Positions 1 through 6,038 of a stretch of 6,038 nt of DNA are shown here, one piece after another. The notes under the pieces are model-generated. The model was not told the origin of the DNA. It saw only the letters and a list, made by a program, of their open reading frames with translations, and ran no database searches. The first letter of the stretch is position 1. Each line of letters begins with the position of its first letter. Source of the stretch: Bryobacterales bacterium (GTDB taxonomy: Bacteria; Acidobacteriota; Terriglobia; Bryobacterales; Bryobacteraceae); assembly GCA_003132905.1 (NCBI GenBank), contig PKZC01000376.1, positions 251 through 6,288 of the forward strand, in the 5' to 3' direction. Position numbers and translations under genes: made by a program.

Positions 1-33
1 CCCCGGCGCACTTAGGCTCTTAACGCTGCTGTC

Positions 34-2100
34 CTATTTCGTAAAAGTAAACAGTTCGAACAGGTCGCTGATTGCCGGACTGTTGGTGGGTACGTATAGA
101 TCGCTGGGCGAGGTGGTCGGATTCGGGAAATTGTCCCGGCTGCGATTTGTCACCGGCGCCAGACTCCAGTTCCTCTCGATAAACTTGAGGATCGAGACGT
201 GATCCGAATAGTCGTGGGCGATGAGTCCCGCCGTCGTATAAGGGGACACAACGATCAAGGGAATGCGCGTGCCGTCGCCGAAGAAATCCAGCGGCTGAAC
301 ATAACCGGAGTCATAATAGCCGCCACCTTCGTCAACGGTAATGAAGATCGCGGTGTCCGCCCAGAGAGAGGGGTTGGCCTGCACTGCGTCCACAATCTTC
401 TTGGTGAAGCCTTCGAAAAGATCCAGCTTAGATGACGCCGGATGGCCGTCCACTAATCCGCTGGGCTTGACGAACGAAACCGCCGGCAGCGTTCCGTTTT
501 TGATATCGGCATAAAGATTCAGCGTGTCTTGAATGTGCGCCTTGCGGACCGTCGCGTCGGCCATGATGGAAGTGTCGTACTGGAACGGGTTGCAGATGTT
601 GCAGTACTCGTCGGTGTTCGCGCCGATTGCCCCGTAGTTGAGCTGGTACGGATCGTTCACATAGTTGTTCCACTGATCACCATAATACTTCCACGAAATC
701 TTGGCGCTGATGAGGGAGTCGCCAATGCTCGGCACCGAAGAAGGTGGAATAGTGAATACAGTATTGTTCGGGTTGGTGTCGGTATAGGCATTCTTGCCGT
801 TACCAAAGTAGCCCGGGTTGTAATTATTCAAGATGTAGTAGTGGCCCTTCTCGCAGTTCGGAGTGATCGGCCCAGGCAAAGACTGCAGGTAGGAAATAAT
901 CGGCGCAACGCCAGGCTGCGACAGATCCGAGCAGTTGGTATACGATCCGCCACCATAAGAAGGAGAACCATACGACCCTCCGCCGTAACCATCCTCGGTG
1001 TACCAGTTGTTCGTTTTGGGGGCCGGATTCGGATTCTCCACCTCATCCACAATGCCCGCGTTCGCTGTTCCCGGATCTACTTCCTGGTTGTGCGGCGGAG
1101 CCGCGGCGTGACCTTTGCCATCGCTGAACCAGATCGCATCGCCGTGGCCCAGCATGATGTGGTTTGCGCCGGTGCCACCATTGACGGGTTGATGGTAGTT
1201 ATCGCTCATTGCGTAGGTATCGGCCAGGCTTTTGAAGTAGGGAACGTCGCCATTTTGCATATTGTAAAATCCCATCGACGTAGACCCTTCACCCGTTGTC
1301 TTCGCCGTGGTCGAATATTCCGTGCTGAAGTTCGACGGTTGTGCCAGTCCATTGGTGCCGGCGCCCACAGTCACCTCCACCCAGGGAAACAAGCTGGCAT
1401 CGCAGCCCGAAGGATTATTCGCTTTGACATGGCTCAGGTTGCAATCCAACTGTTGCCACATCTGGTAAAAGCGATGAACCGGACTCGCAGCGTAGGAGTC
1501 GTAAGTGAAGGTTGTTCCGTTCGTCAACTGGAAGGGACCGGGCTTTAATGAAGTGACATCGGTGATTCGAGTGTCCGGGGTCTGGGACGTTAGCCCCGTG
1601 CCTCCGGAGATCAAATATTGATAGTAAGTGGGCGACAAACCGTTTTCGGATTGCTCGGCAATAGCCAGACTATCGCCCGGAATGTAGGAGTCGCTGGGAC
1701 CGCCTACCAGGGGCGCCGGGAGTACGTTGCCCGGAAAGGAACTCTTGGGCGGGTTCAACAGAAATGTATCCGGCACTTCGTCAGTGGCGGCATTCTGCGC
1801 CGCTTTCGAAAAACCGGGACCCGGAGTGCCGTTTGCATTGATGATTCCTCTCGACAGTAAGTTCCGGACACTTTGTCCCGCCTTGGGCTTGTAAGTCGCG
1901 AAAACGTGGTCAAAGCTGCGGTTTTCACCGATGATCACGATGACGTGCTTAATGGGTGTCTTGGTGTTCGTGTCGTTGGACAATGGCGGCGCAGTCTGCC
2001 CGCTCAAAGTACTGCTGACTACGAACTGAAAAAGCGCAATGGACGCCATGCCCACGCGCAGGCCATGCAAAGCGTTTGATGCAGCGTTCGAAAGGGACAT
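34..2100 (-). CDS. Secreted phosphoesterase, phospholipase C / AcpA acid phosphatase family
   Basis: The 688-residue product belongs to the phosphoesterase family (Pfam PF04185) of the alkaline phosphatase superfamily, metal-dependent hydrolases of phosphomonoesters or phospholipid head groups. The N-terminus is an export signal: Arg15, a hydrophobic stretch at about 17-32, then a Ser/Thr/Gly-rich region with likely cleavage near 35-37. The hallmark ENRSFDH lies at 59-65; Glu59 and Asn60 match metal ligands in AcpA. GGTGANH at 308-314 puts Thr310 where the nucleophile (Ser in AcpA, Thr in phospholipases C) sits. His553 in DGHPASS, Asp590-Glu591 in TVDEGGGYYD and His634 in SDHVSILKF complete the expected metal and catalytic positions. 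Cysteines at 220, 233, 390, 416, 500 and 503 suit disulfides in a secreted protein. A Gly/Tyr/Ser-rich insert occupies 371-387. The ATG start follows a strong AAGGAG. It lies 97 bases after the oxidase stop. Family assignment is firm; phosphatase versus phospholipase activity is not determined. Confidence 0.93.
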   Translation of the reverse strand: MSLSNAASNALHGLRVGMASIALFQFVVSSTLSGQTAPPLSNDTNTKTPIKHVIVIIGENRSFDHVFATYKPKAGQSVRNLLSRGIINANGTPGPGFSKAAQNAATDEVPDTFLLNPPKSSFPGNVLPAPLVGGPSDSYIPGDSLAIAEQSENGLSPTYYQYLISGGTGLTSQTPDTRITDVTSLKPGPFQLTNGTTFTYDSYAASPVHRFYQMWQQLDCNLSHVKANNPSGCDASLFPWVEVTVGAGTNGLAQPSNFSTEYSTTAKTTGEGSTSMGFYNMQNGDVPYFKSLADTYAMSDNYHQPVNGGTGANHIMLGHGDAIWFSDGKGHAAAPPHNQEVDPGTANAGIVDEVENPNPAPKTNNWYTEDGYGGGSYGSPSYGGGSYTNCSDLSQPGVAPIISYLQSLPGPITPNCEKGHYYILNNYNPGYFGNGKNAYTDTNPNNTVFTIPPSSVPSIGDSLISAKISWKYYGDQWNNYVNDPYQLNYGAIGANTDEYCNICNPFQYDTSIMADATVRKAHIQDTLNLYADIKNGTLPAVSFVKPSGLVDGHPASSKLDLFEGFTKKIVDAVQANPSLWADTAIFITVDEGGGYYDSGYVQPLDFFGDGTRIPLIVVSPYTTAGLIAHDYSDHVSILKFIERNWSLAPVTNRSRDNFPNPTTSPSDLYVPTNSPAISDLFELFTFTK

Positions 2101-2105
2101 TCGAT

Positions 2106-2111
2106 CTCCTT
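2106..2111 (-). promoter_or_regulatory. Shine-Dalgarno of the phosphoesterase gene
   Basis: The minus strand reads AAGGAG five bases before the ATG at 2100. This near-consensus ribosome binding site fixes the start codon and predicts efficient translation, in contrast to the weak sites before the oxidase and methyltransferase genes. Confidence 0.85.
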
Positions 2112-2121
2112 ATTAGTGGTG

Positions 2122-2146
2122 GTTTGCAAGCGGTCTGCAAGCAAAC
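2122..2146. repeat. Operator-like nested direct and inverted repeat in the phosphoesterase leader
   Basis: On the minus strand the heptamer GCTTGCA occurs twice (2142-2136 and 2131-2125) separated by GACC. The repeat period is therefore 11 bases, about one helical turn. The same block is bounded by a perfect 6-base inverted repeat, GTTTGC (2122-2127) and GCAAAC (2141-2146), with a 13-base loop. It lies immediately downstream of the predicted transcription start. It could be a binding site for a repressor or response regulator, or a 5' hairpin in the mRNA. It does not resemble an intrinsic terminator because no T-run follows it on either strand. The repeats are seen directly; a regulatory role is inference. 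Confidence 0.5.
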
Positions 2147-2153
2147 GCAGTCC

Positions 2154-2181
2154 ATAATAGCCGCGCGATTTTCAGATCCAA
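2154..2181 (-). promoter_or_regulatory. Putative sigma70-type promoter for the phosphoesterase gene
   Basis: The minus strand has TTGGAT (2181-2176) as a -35 element (3 of 6 to TTGACA), a 16-base spacer, and TATTAT (2159-2154) as a -10 element (5 of 6 to TATAAT). Transcription would start near 2147 and give a leader of about 47 bases that begins with the repeat block. The -10 is good and the -35 only fair. The promoter sits in the gap after the oxidase gene, so the phosphoesterase could be expressed apart from the upstream genes. Confidence 0.45.
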
Positions 2182-2197
2182 TGTCTTTTCGGTGAAT

Positions 2198-3898
2198 TTA
2201 GAATGACGGTTCCACGCGAATCAGGCCCATCATGCCTCCATCCTCGTGTTCCAGAAGATGGCAGTGATACAAGAACGTCCCCACGGTATTCGGGTCGCGA
2301 AAATCCATTCGCAATCGGACGCTTGGATACACCAGCATGTTGTCCTTGTAGTAAGGGACGTTCACAGTATCGCGGAGAAACGGCTCACTTACTGGCTTCC
2401 CGAGATAATCCAGCAACAGGAAGTGTAACTGGTGGATATGAAAGGCATGCAACTCGTTCGATCGGTTTTCAATAATCCAATCTTCCACGGTTCCCTGCTT
2501 CGCCACGATGTCCGGCATGCCCGATTGGGGATCGAAAAGCGCCGGTGTTTTACCGTCGACGGTTATATAAAACTCGGTCGCACTGTTGGGATTATTCGGA
2601 TCGGTTAATTTCTCGGAGAAATACAATCTTCTAGTACGTACAGGAGCTACATTACCCACCCACGGCAAGCCAGCTGGGCCAAGCGGCTCGGGCGATGCTG
2701 TCAGTTTTGAACGCGGTTCCGGCGCATCATCGGAAGTTTTGATCGTCGCGAGGGCGCGGTTCGGATCGTTTTCACCGCCAGGCCCAGTGTCCACGGTGCG
2801 CGTTACCAGAAGCGCCTGCACGCCAGCAGGCGGCCCCGTCACAATGAATTCCACTCGCGCCCCTGGCGGCACTCCCAGATGGGTTTGCCAGTCCACAGGA
2901 TCGCCCGGCAATCCATGCTGGTTAAGCGGAACGCCATCCAGCGCGACCAAGCCAAGTGGTTGCGGTTTGCGATTAAACAGGACCTCCAGATTGAGATACG
3001 TAATCGCTGAGGCATTCAATACACGCCACAGTTGCCGCTGCCCAGGCTTCATCGCAATTACGGCCGGCGGATAGTCGGGATAAGGCACCGGCACAAAATT
3101 GATCGAAAGGTCTTTGGCAGGCTTGCCAAATCCGGTGCCGTTATTGGCGGCATCGCCATCGCGATCGATCAGCATCTTAGGCAGCACCGGCTCCCACTTG
3201 GATGGAGGCGCACTCGGATTGAGTAACTCCTGATCGCGAATAATCAGCACTCGTTCCGGCAATCCCGCCACTTCCTTATTGGCGCGCTCGATCCCTTCCA
3301 CGATCAGCGCTCCCGACGCTCCACCTAGTACCTGCGCTTTGCTGAATCCATGGATGTGCGGATGGTACCAATACAATCCCGGTGGCTCATCCGCGGGAAT
3401 GCGAAACCGATATTCGAACGGCGGATCGCGGGGACTGATCGACGTCTTCAAAACATCGTCCTGATGGCAAACCGGAGGAATCGTTAACCCATGGAAGTGC
3501 AGATTGGTGGAGGTCGCGGTCATGGCGCCACTCACGCAAGGGTCGCTGCTCTGATCGGCGTGCATGTGAGCGTGACTATGGTTTGCCGGCACGGCAGCGC
3601 TGTTGTCGGGAACCGTCAAATCGTTCTTCAAGCGCAGAATGAGAAGATCGCCGGGCTTCAATCTCAGATTGGGCGATTGATTGCCGTTCCCATCGATGTA
3701 GCAGTAACGTGTGGATCCATCGGCCTCGGTGGAGTTGCGAATGGTCAGATCCACTTTCAGCACTCCGTCCCGGCTGCGTAAATCTTCGGGTTCGGGCACC
3801 GCGCTCCCCGCTGCTGGCCGGCGGCAAGAATCGCTGGGTAATTCGGCGGCGTGCGCCAGGATTGCGGCCCACAGCGCGATGAAGGCCAGTTGTTTCAC
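2198..3898 (-). CDS. Exported three-domain multicopper oxidase
   Basis: The 566-residue product is a multicopper oxidase of the laccase/CotA/bilirubin oxidase class, which oxidises phenolics, metals or similar substrates at a type 1 copper and reduces O2 to water at a trinuclear centre. A Sec signal peptide covers about 1-17, with Lys2, a hydrophobic core and an AHA cleavage box. Three cupredoxin domains fall at roughly 45-205, 215-390 and 425-566. The copper ligands are complete: HFHG (His134, His136), WYHPHIHG (His179, His181), HAFHIH (His484, His487, His489) and HCHLLEHEDGGM (His545, Cys546, His547, His551, Met556). Met556 is the expected axial type 1 ligand, so the enzyme should be active. 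A histidine cluster (His107, 109, 111, 113) lies before the first copper motif. The start is GTG; no ATG lies in frame just upstream and the signal peptide begins there. The ribosome binding site is weak (AGG, four bases away). The gene follows the methyltransferase by 67 bases. The physiological substrate is unknown. Confidence 0.96.
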   Translation of the reverse strand: MKQLAFIALWAAILAHAAELPSDSCRRPAAGSAVPEPEDLRSRDGVLKVDLTIRNSTEADGSTRYCYIDGNGNQSPNLRLKPGDLLILRLKNDLTVPDNSAAVPANHSHAHMHADQSSDPCVSGAMTATSTNLHFHGLTIPPVCHQDDVLKTSISPRDPPFEYRFRIPADEPPGLYWYHPHIHGFSKAQVLGGASGALIVEGIERANKEVAGLPERVLIIRDQELLNPSAPPSKWEPVLPKMLIDRDGDAANNGTGFGKPAKDLSINFVPVPYPDYPPAVIAMKPGQRQLWRVLNASAITYLNLEVLFNRKPQPLGLVALDGVPLNQHGLPGDPVDWQTHLGVPPGARVEFIVTGPPAGVQALLVTRTVDTGPGGENDPNRALATIKTSDDAPEPRSKLTASPEPLGPAGLPWVGNVAPVRTRRLYFSEKLTDPNNPNSATEFYITVDGKTPALFDPQSGMPDIVAKQGTVEDWIIENRSNELHAFHIHQLHFLLLDYLGKPVSEPFLRDTVNVPYYKDNMLVYPSVRLRMDFRDPNTVGTFLYHCHLLEHEDGGMMGLIRVEPSF

Positions 3899-3965
3899 CG
3901 TGCCTAGTGTCTGTGAGCCAGGTAAATATCGGATGAATACAACGTGAAAGCTTGATGACGAGTTT

Positions 3966-4718
3966 CTACGAGCGCAGCACCGTTGCGATTGCAGTCACTC
4001 TTTCATCGAACACGCCATTCACCGACAGCGGTTCCAGCGCCTCTCGCATCGCAGCTTCGAACTCCGGCCTCCGGTCGCCCAGCACCTGCGGCGATGTCGT
4101 CGACAAAGAAAGCGCGCGTCCGATGAGATCCCCAATCGTCACCTGATGGCTCTCACTCACTTCGACGTCTTCCGCTTTATGGAATCGCGAACCCCGAAAC
4201 CACTCCTCGATATTGATGTGATAGCGCGTCTCGTCCGGATCGGACGACCATGCCCGGCGCACTTCATGAAACTTGCCGGTCCAGCCTTGCGCCGCGGCGC
4301 TAAACCCCCGGGTGCCACAAATCGCAATCCAGCCATCCGCATCGACAATTCGCTCAAGCACGGCCGTGGCCTTGTCGCGATCAAACCAATGCAGCGCGCG
4401 ACCAATCGTTACAGCATCAAACTGTCCGATATTCTCGGGAAGATCTTCGATTCGCGCCTGGATGAGGTCGATGTGAACTCCCGCTCTCGCCGCCTCTACG
4501 CGCGCGGCCGCCAGCATCTCCGTCTCAATATCGACACCCGTGCACGATTTCACGTAAGGAGCGAATCCGATAGCCAGCGATCCTGGCCCGCATCCAATAT
4601 CGATCAACCTTTCTGCGCCACTGAGTGCTTCGCGCCGCGCCACCTCTCGAAAAAAGCTAGCGGGATAGGGCTCGCGATATCGGGCGTAAAAAGGAACGGT
4701 GGAATCGAAGCGGCCCAC
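3966..4718 (-). CDS. Class I SAM-dependent methyltransferase
   Basis: The 250-residue soluble protein has a Rossmann-type methyltransferase fold resembling the Methyltransf_11 and Methyltransf_25 families. Motif I is IDIGCGPG at 39-46, which binds S-adenosylmethionine. The acidic residue closing beta 2 is Asp63 in GVDIETEM. ARIEDLP at 88-94 is the adenine-contact segment, and FDAVTIGRALHWF at 100-112 is motif II with the following loop. The opening MGRFDSTVPFYARYREPYP is typical of small bacterial methyltransferases of unknown acceptor. The start is GTG at 4718: an in-frame TAG lies 18 bases upstream with no ATG between, and the product then begins at the conserved GRFDST. A GGA six bases upstream is a poor ribosome binding site. 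The gene is first in the minus-strand row and divergent from the glycosyltransferase. No signal peptide or membrane segment is visible. The C-terminal half, about 150-250, probably shapes the acceptor site but shows no motif I can name. Confidence 0.92.
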   Translation of the reverse strand: MGRFDSTVPFYARYREPYPASFFREVARREALSGAERLIDIGCGPGSLAIGFAPYVKSCTGVDIETEMLAAARVEAARAGVHIDLIQARIEDLPENIGQFDAVTIGRALHWFDRDKATAVLERIVDADGWIAICGTRGFSAAAQGWTGKFHEVRRAWSSDPDETRYHINIEEWFRGSRFHKAEDVEVSESHQVTIGDLIGRALSLSTTSPQVLGDRRPEFEAAMREALEPLSVNGVFDERVTAIATVLRS

Positions 4719-4804
4719 TTGTTGTCCATCGGAATTCTAACAGAGCGGACGCTCCGGAGGTTTGGATCGTAACCTATTGTTATTCTTGGCAAGAGGCTTG
4801 TCCC
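4719..4804. promoter_or_regulatory. Divergent intergenic region between methyltransferase and glycosyltransferase
   Basis: These 86 bases separate two divergently read genes and should hold both promoters. I see no convincing -35/-10 pair on either strand. Two short palindromes are present: CTCCGGAG at 4753-4760, and TCTTG-G-CAAGA at 4784-4794, which overlaps the glycosyltransferase Shine-Dalgarno. Either could bind a regulator of one or both genes, but both are short enough to be chance. Confidence 0.4.
4791..4796 (+). promoter_or_regulatory. Shine-Dalgarno deciding the glycosyltransferase start
   Basis: AAGAGG is a good match to the anti-Shine-Dalgarno complement and ends eight bases before the ATT at 4805. 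It is the only such site near the beginning of the glycosyltransferase homology and supports initiation there. No comparable site precedes the internal TTG at 4862, where the bases just upstream read GGTCAGGACC in coding sequence. Confidence 0.6.
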
Positions 4805-5905
4805 ATTCTCAAGATTGCTCATATCGACACCGGCAAGGATCTCCGCGGCGGTCAGGACCTGTTGTTGTCGCTGGCGCGAGGATTGAAACAGCGGGGCCAT
4901 CGCCAGCTGATTGTTTGTCCCGACCGTAGCCCGCTGGCCAAGCGTGCGGCGGACGACCAACAGAACGTCATGCCACTCGCGACTATGGCTGCTTTACGCC
5001 GCCGCCTGCGCGACGAGAAATTCGATATCGTGCACGCGCACGACGGTAAGGCGCAAACCATCTCTTTCCTCGCTTCGCTTGGTCTTCCAGTCCGCCGCGT
5101 CGCCAGTCGGTTGGTGGCTTTTACGCCACGCCATCCGTTGATTCATCGCTGGAAATACAGCCGAACCTGCCACGGCGTGATCGCGCTCTCGCAATCGGTG
5201 CGTCAGGTGCTGTTAGCCGCCGGCGTTCCCGATTCGCACATAGAAGTCATCGTGCCGGGGATCGAAATGCCCCGCGAACTTCCGGACTTCGAAGCGCGCA
5301 CTCGGGCGCGAGCCCTCTGGGGATACTCCCGCGATGAATTCGTAATCGGACACGCCGCAGCATTCACTCACGAAAAAGGACAGGACGTTGCCTTGGAAGC
5401 GGCGTTGCTGCTGGCATCCAGGCTTCCTCGTGCGCGCATGCTCTTGGTAGGCGATGGACCGGAACGGGCGCGGCCTCGCATCGACGAGTTAACACGCGCA
5501 GCGTCCGGCATCGCGCAGCTTCCGGGCTTCGTCGAGAATTTGGACGAGTTTTACGCCGCGCTCGACCTCTTCATCATGCCCTCGCGTTCGGAAGCTTGGG
5601 GACTAACCGCGTTACGGGCCATGGCATACGGACTGCCCGTCATCGCGAGCAATGTGGGCGGCCTTCCGGAGGCGATCGAGCACAAAAAAAGCGGCTGGCT
5701 GGTGCCGCCCGAGTCGCCCGAAGCTCTCGCCGCCGCCATCGTAGAGGCTGCATCGGATCCGGCGCGCCTCTGTGAAGTCGGCCGCCATGCGCGCGAGCGA
5801 GCCGCGCAGTTTTCTATCGCGCGTACCGTCGAAAAGACCGAGCAGTTCTACCTGCGCCTGCTGGCCGATGCGACAATAGAGAAATCGTCTGAACCACTCT
5901 CATGA
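4805..5905 (+). CDS. GT4-type glycosyltransferase, probable ATT start
   Basis: From ATT the product is 366 residues, a retaining GT-B glycosyltransferase of family GT4 that moves a sugar from a nucleotide donor to a glycan or lipid acceptor at the cytoplasmic membrane face. The N-terminal Rossmann domain opens LKIAHIDTGKDLRGGQ, with Gly15-Gly16 in the usual Gly-rich loop, and includes FDIVHAHDGKAQ (73-84). The C-terminal donor domain has HAAAFTHEKGQD (183-194; Lys191), LLVGDGPE (213-220), LPGFVENLDEFY (239-250), MPSRSEAWGLTALRAMAYG (258-276) and GGLPEAIEHKKSGWLV (285-300). The EX7E motif is altered: Glu263 is kept but position 271 is Arg. The frame is open back to a TAG at 4658 with no ATG, GTG or TTG before 4862. 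Starting at the TTG at 4862 would delete beta strand 1 and the Gly-rich loop. The ATT at 4805, after AAGAGG, gives the normal family length. The gene overlaps the next by four bases. The sugar and acceptor are unknown. Confidence 0.92.
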   Translation: MLKIAHIDTGKDLRGGQDLLLSLARGLKQRGHRQLIVCPDRSPLAKRAADDQQNVMPLATMAALRRRLRDEKFDIVHAHDGKAQTISFLASLGLPVRRVASRLVAFTPRHPLIHRWKYSRTCHGVIALSQSVRQVLLAAGVPDSHIEVIVPGIEMPRELPDFEARTRARALWGYSRDEFVIGHAAAFTHEKGQDVALEAALLLASRLPRARMLLVGDGPERARPRIDELTRAASGIAQLPGFVENLDEFYAALDLFIMPSRSEAWGLTALRAMAYGLPVIASNVGGLPEAIEHKKSGWLVPPESPEALAAAIVEAASDPARLCEVGRHARERAAQFSIARTVEKTEQFYLRLLADATIEKSSEPLS

Positions 5906-6038
5906 CATGGACCGCCAAAAATGTTGTGGTCACCGGCGGCGGCGGCTTTATCGGCAGCCACCTGGTGGAACGCCTGCTCGCGCTCGGCGCAAACGTTACG
6001 GCCTTCGTTCGCTATAACTCGCGCAACGATCCCGGCTT
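5902..6038 (+). CDS. NAD-dependent epimerase/dehydratase (extended SDR), 5' part only
   Basis: Only the first 45 codons are present before the window ends. The product begins MTWTAKNVVVTGGGGFIGSH, with the extended-SDR cofactor motif GxxGxxG at Gly12, Gly15 and Gly18 after beta strand 1, then a helix (HLVERLLALGA) and beta 2 ending FVRYNSRNDPG. That YNS-R-N-D stretch recalls nucleotide-sugar 4,6-dehydratases/epimerases such as the LegB-like group, which act on UDP- or dTDP-hexoses. The exact reaction cannot be fixed without the YxxxK site and substrate region. The ATG overlaps the glycosyltransferase TGA as ATGA, and no strong Shine-Dalgarno is close, so translation is probably coupled to the upstream gene. 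The pairing suggests a pathway that makes a modified sugar and transfers it to a surface glycan. Confidence 0.9.
   Translation, partial: MTWTAKNVVVTGGGGFIGSHLVERLLALGANVTAFVRYNSRNDPG

Noticed and set aside
1..33. Possible terminator after the phosphoesterase stop
   Set aside because: The 33 bases available show no stable hairpin followed by a T-run on the minus strand. A terminator may lie outside the window.
529..1548. A 339-codon open frame on the plus strand, antisense to the phosphoesterase
   Set aside because: It lies wholly inside a well-supported gene on the other strand. Its product is a Val/Arg/Ile-rich string with no domain, and no motif or ribosome binding site supports it. It is a shadow of biased codon use.
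3899..3965. Possible promoter or terminator between the methyltransferase and the oxidase
   Set aside because: GATATT could be a -10 on the minus strand, but no -35 lies at the right distance, and no stem-loop with a T-run is present.
4146..4772. A 208-codon plus-strand frame antisense to the methyltransferase
   Set aside because: It covers the methyltransferase motifs in antisense and runs into the intergenic region. The product has no recognisable fold, and the methyltransferase evidence is strong.
4766..4792. Possible minus-strand promoter for the methyltransferase: TTGCCA, 15-base spacer, TACGAT
   Set aside because: The spacer is short and the -10 matches only 4 of 6. It is not distinguishable from chance, so it is not listed as a feature.
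4604..4960. A 118-codon minus-strand frame with an ATG at 4730, close to the methyltransferase start
   Set aside because: The ATG at 4730 is out of frame with the methyltransferase. The frame overlaps the beginning of the glycosyltransferase and encodes no motif, so it is not an alternative methyltransferase start.

Overview
The window looks like ordinary bacterial chromosome: moderately G+C-rich, densely coded, with no phage, transposon, tRNA, rRNA or CRISPR signature. The style of the proteins (a large secreted phosphoesterase, a secreted multicopper oxidase, and a GT4 glycosyltransferase whose N-terminus carries a KIAHIDTG...RGGQ signature) reminds me of soil Acidobacteriota. That assignment is inference from memory; no marker gene is present to settle it.

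Left two thirds (34-4718), all on the minus strand. Reading in the direction of transcription, the order is a class I SAM-dependent methyltransferase (4718-3966), an exported multicopper oxidase with a complete copper-ligand set (3898-2198), and an exported phosphoesterase of the phospholipase C/AcpA acid phosphatase family (2100-34). The gaps are only 67 and 97 bases, so co-transcription is possible. The phosphoesterase also has its own credible sigma70-type promoter, a repeat placed like an operator, and a strong Shine-Dalgarno, so it may be separately controlled. Both secreted enzymes act outside the cytoplasm. No substrate can be read from the sequence.

Right third (4805-6038), plus strand. 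This part is divergent from the methyltransferase across an 86-base intergenic region. It holds a GT4-type glycosyltransferase followed by the first 45 codons of an extended-SDR nucleotide-sugar epimerase/dehydratase. The two overlap by ATGA and are almost certainly translationally coupled, which suggests the start of a polysaccharide or glycoconjugate operon running out of the window.

The most useful correction is the glycosyltransferase start. The frame has no ATG, GTG or TTG between the upstream stop and an internal TTG at 4862, which lies inside the conserved N-terminal fold. The best-supported start is a rare ATT at 4805, eight bases after a good Shine-Dalgarno. Its EX7E motif also has Arg in place of the second Glu. 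I do not see evidence of a wholly new biological system. The remaining points of interest are local oddities in otherwise recognisable genes.
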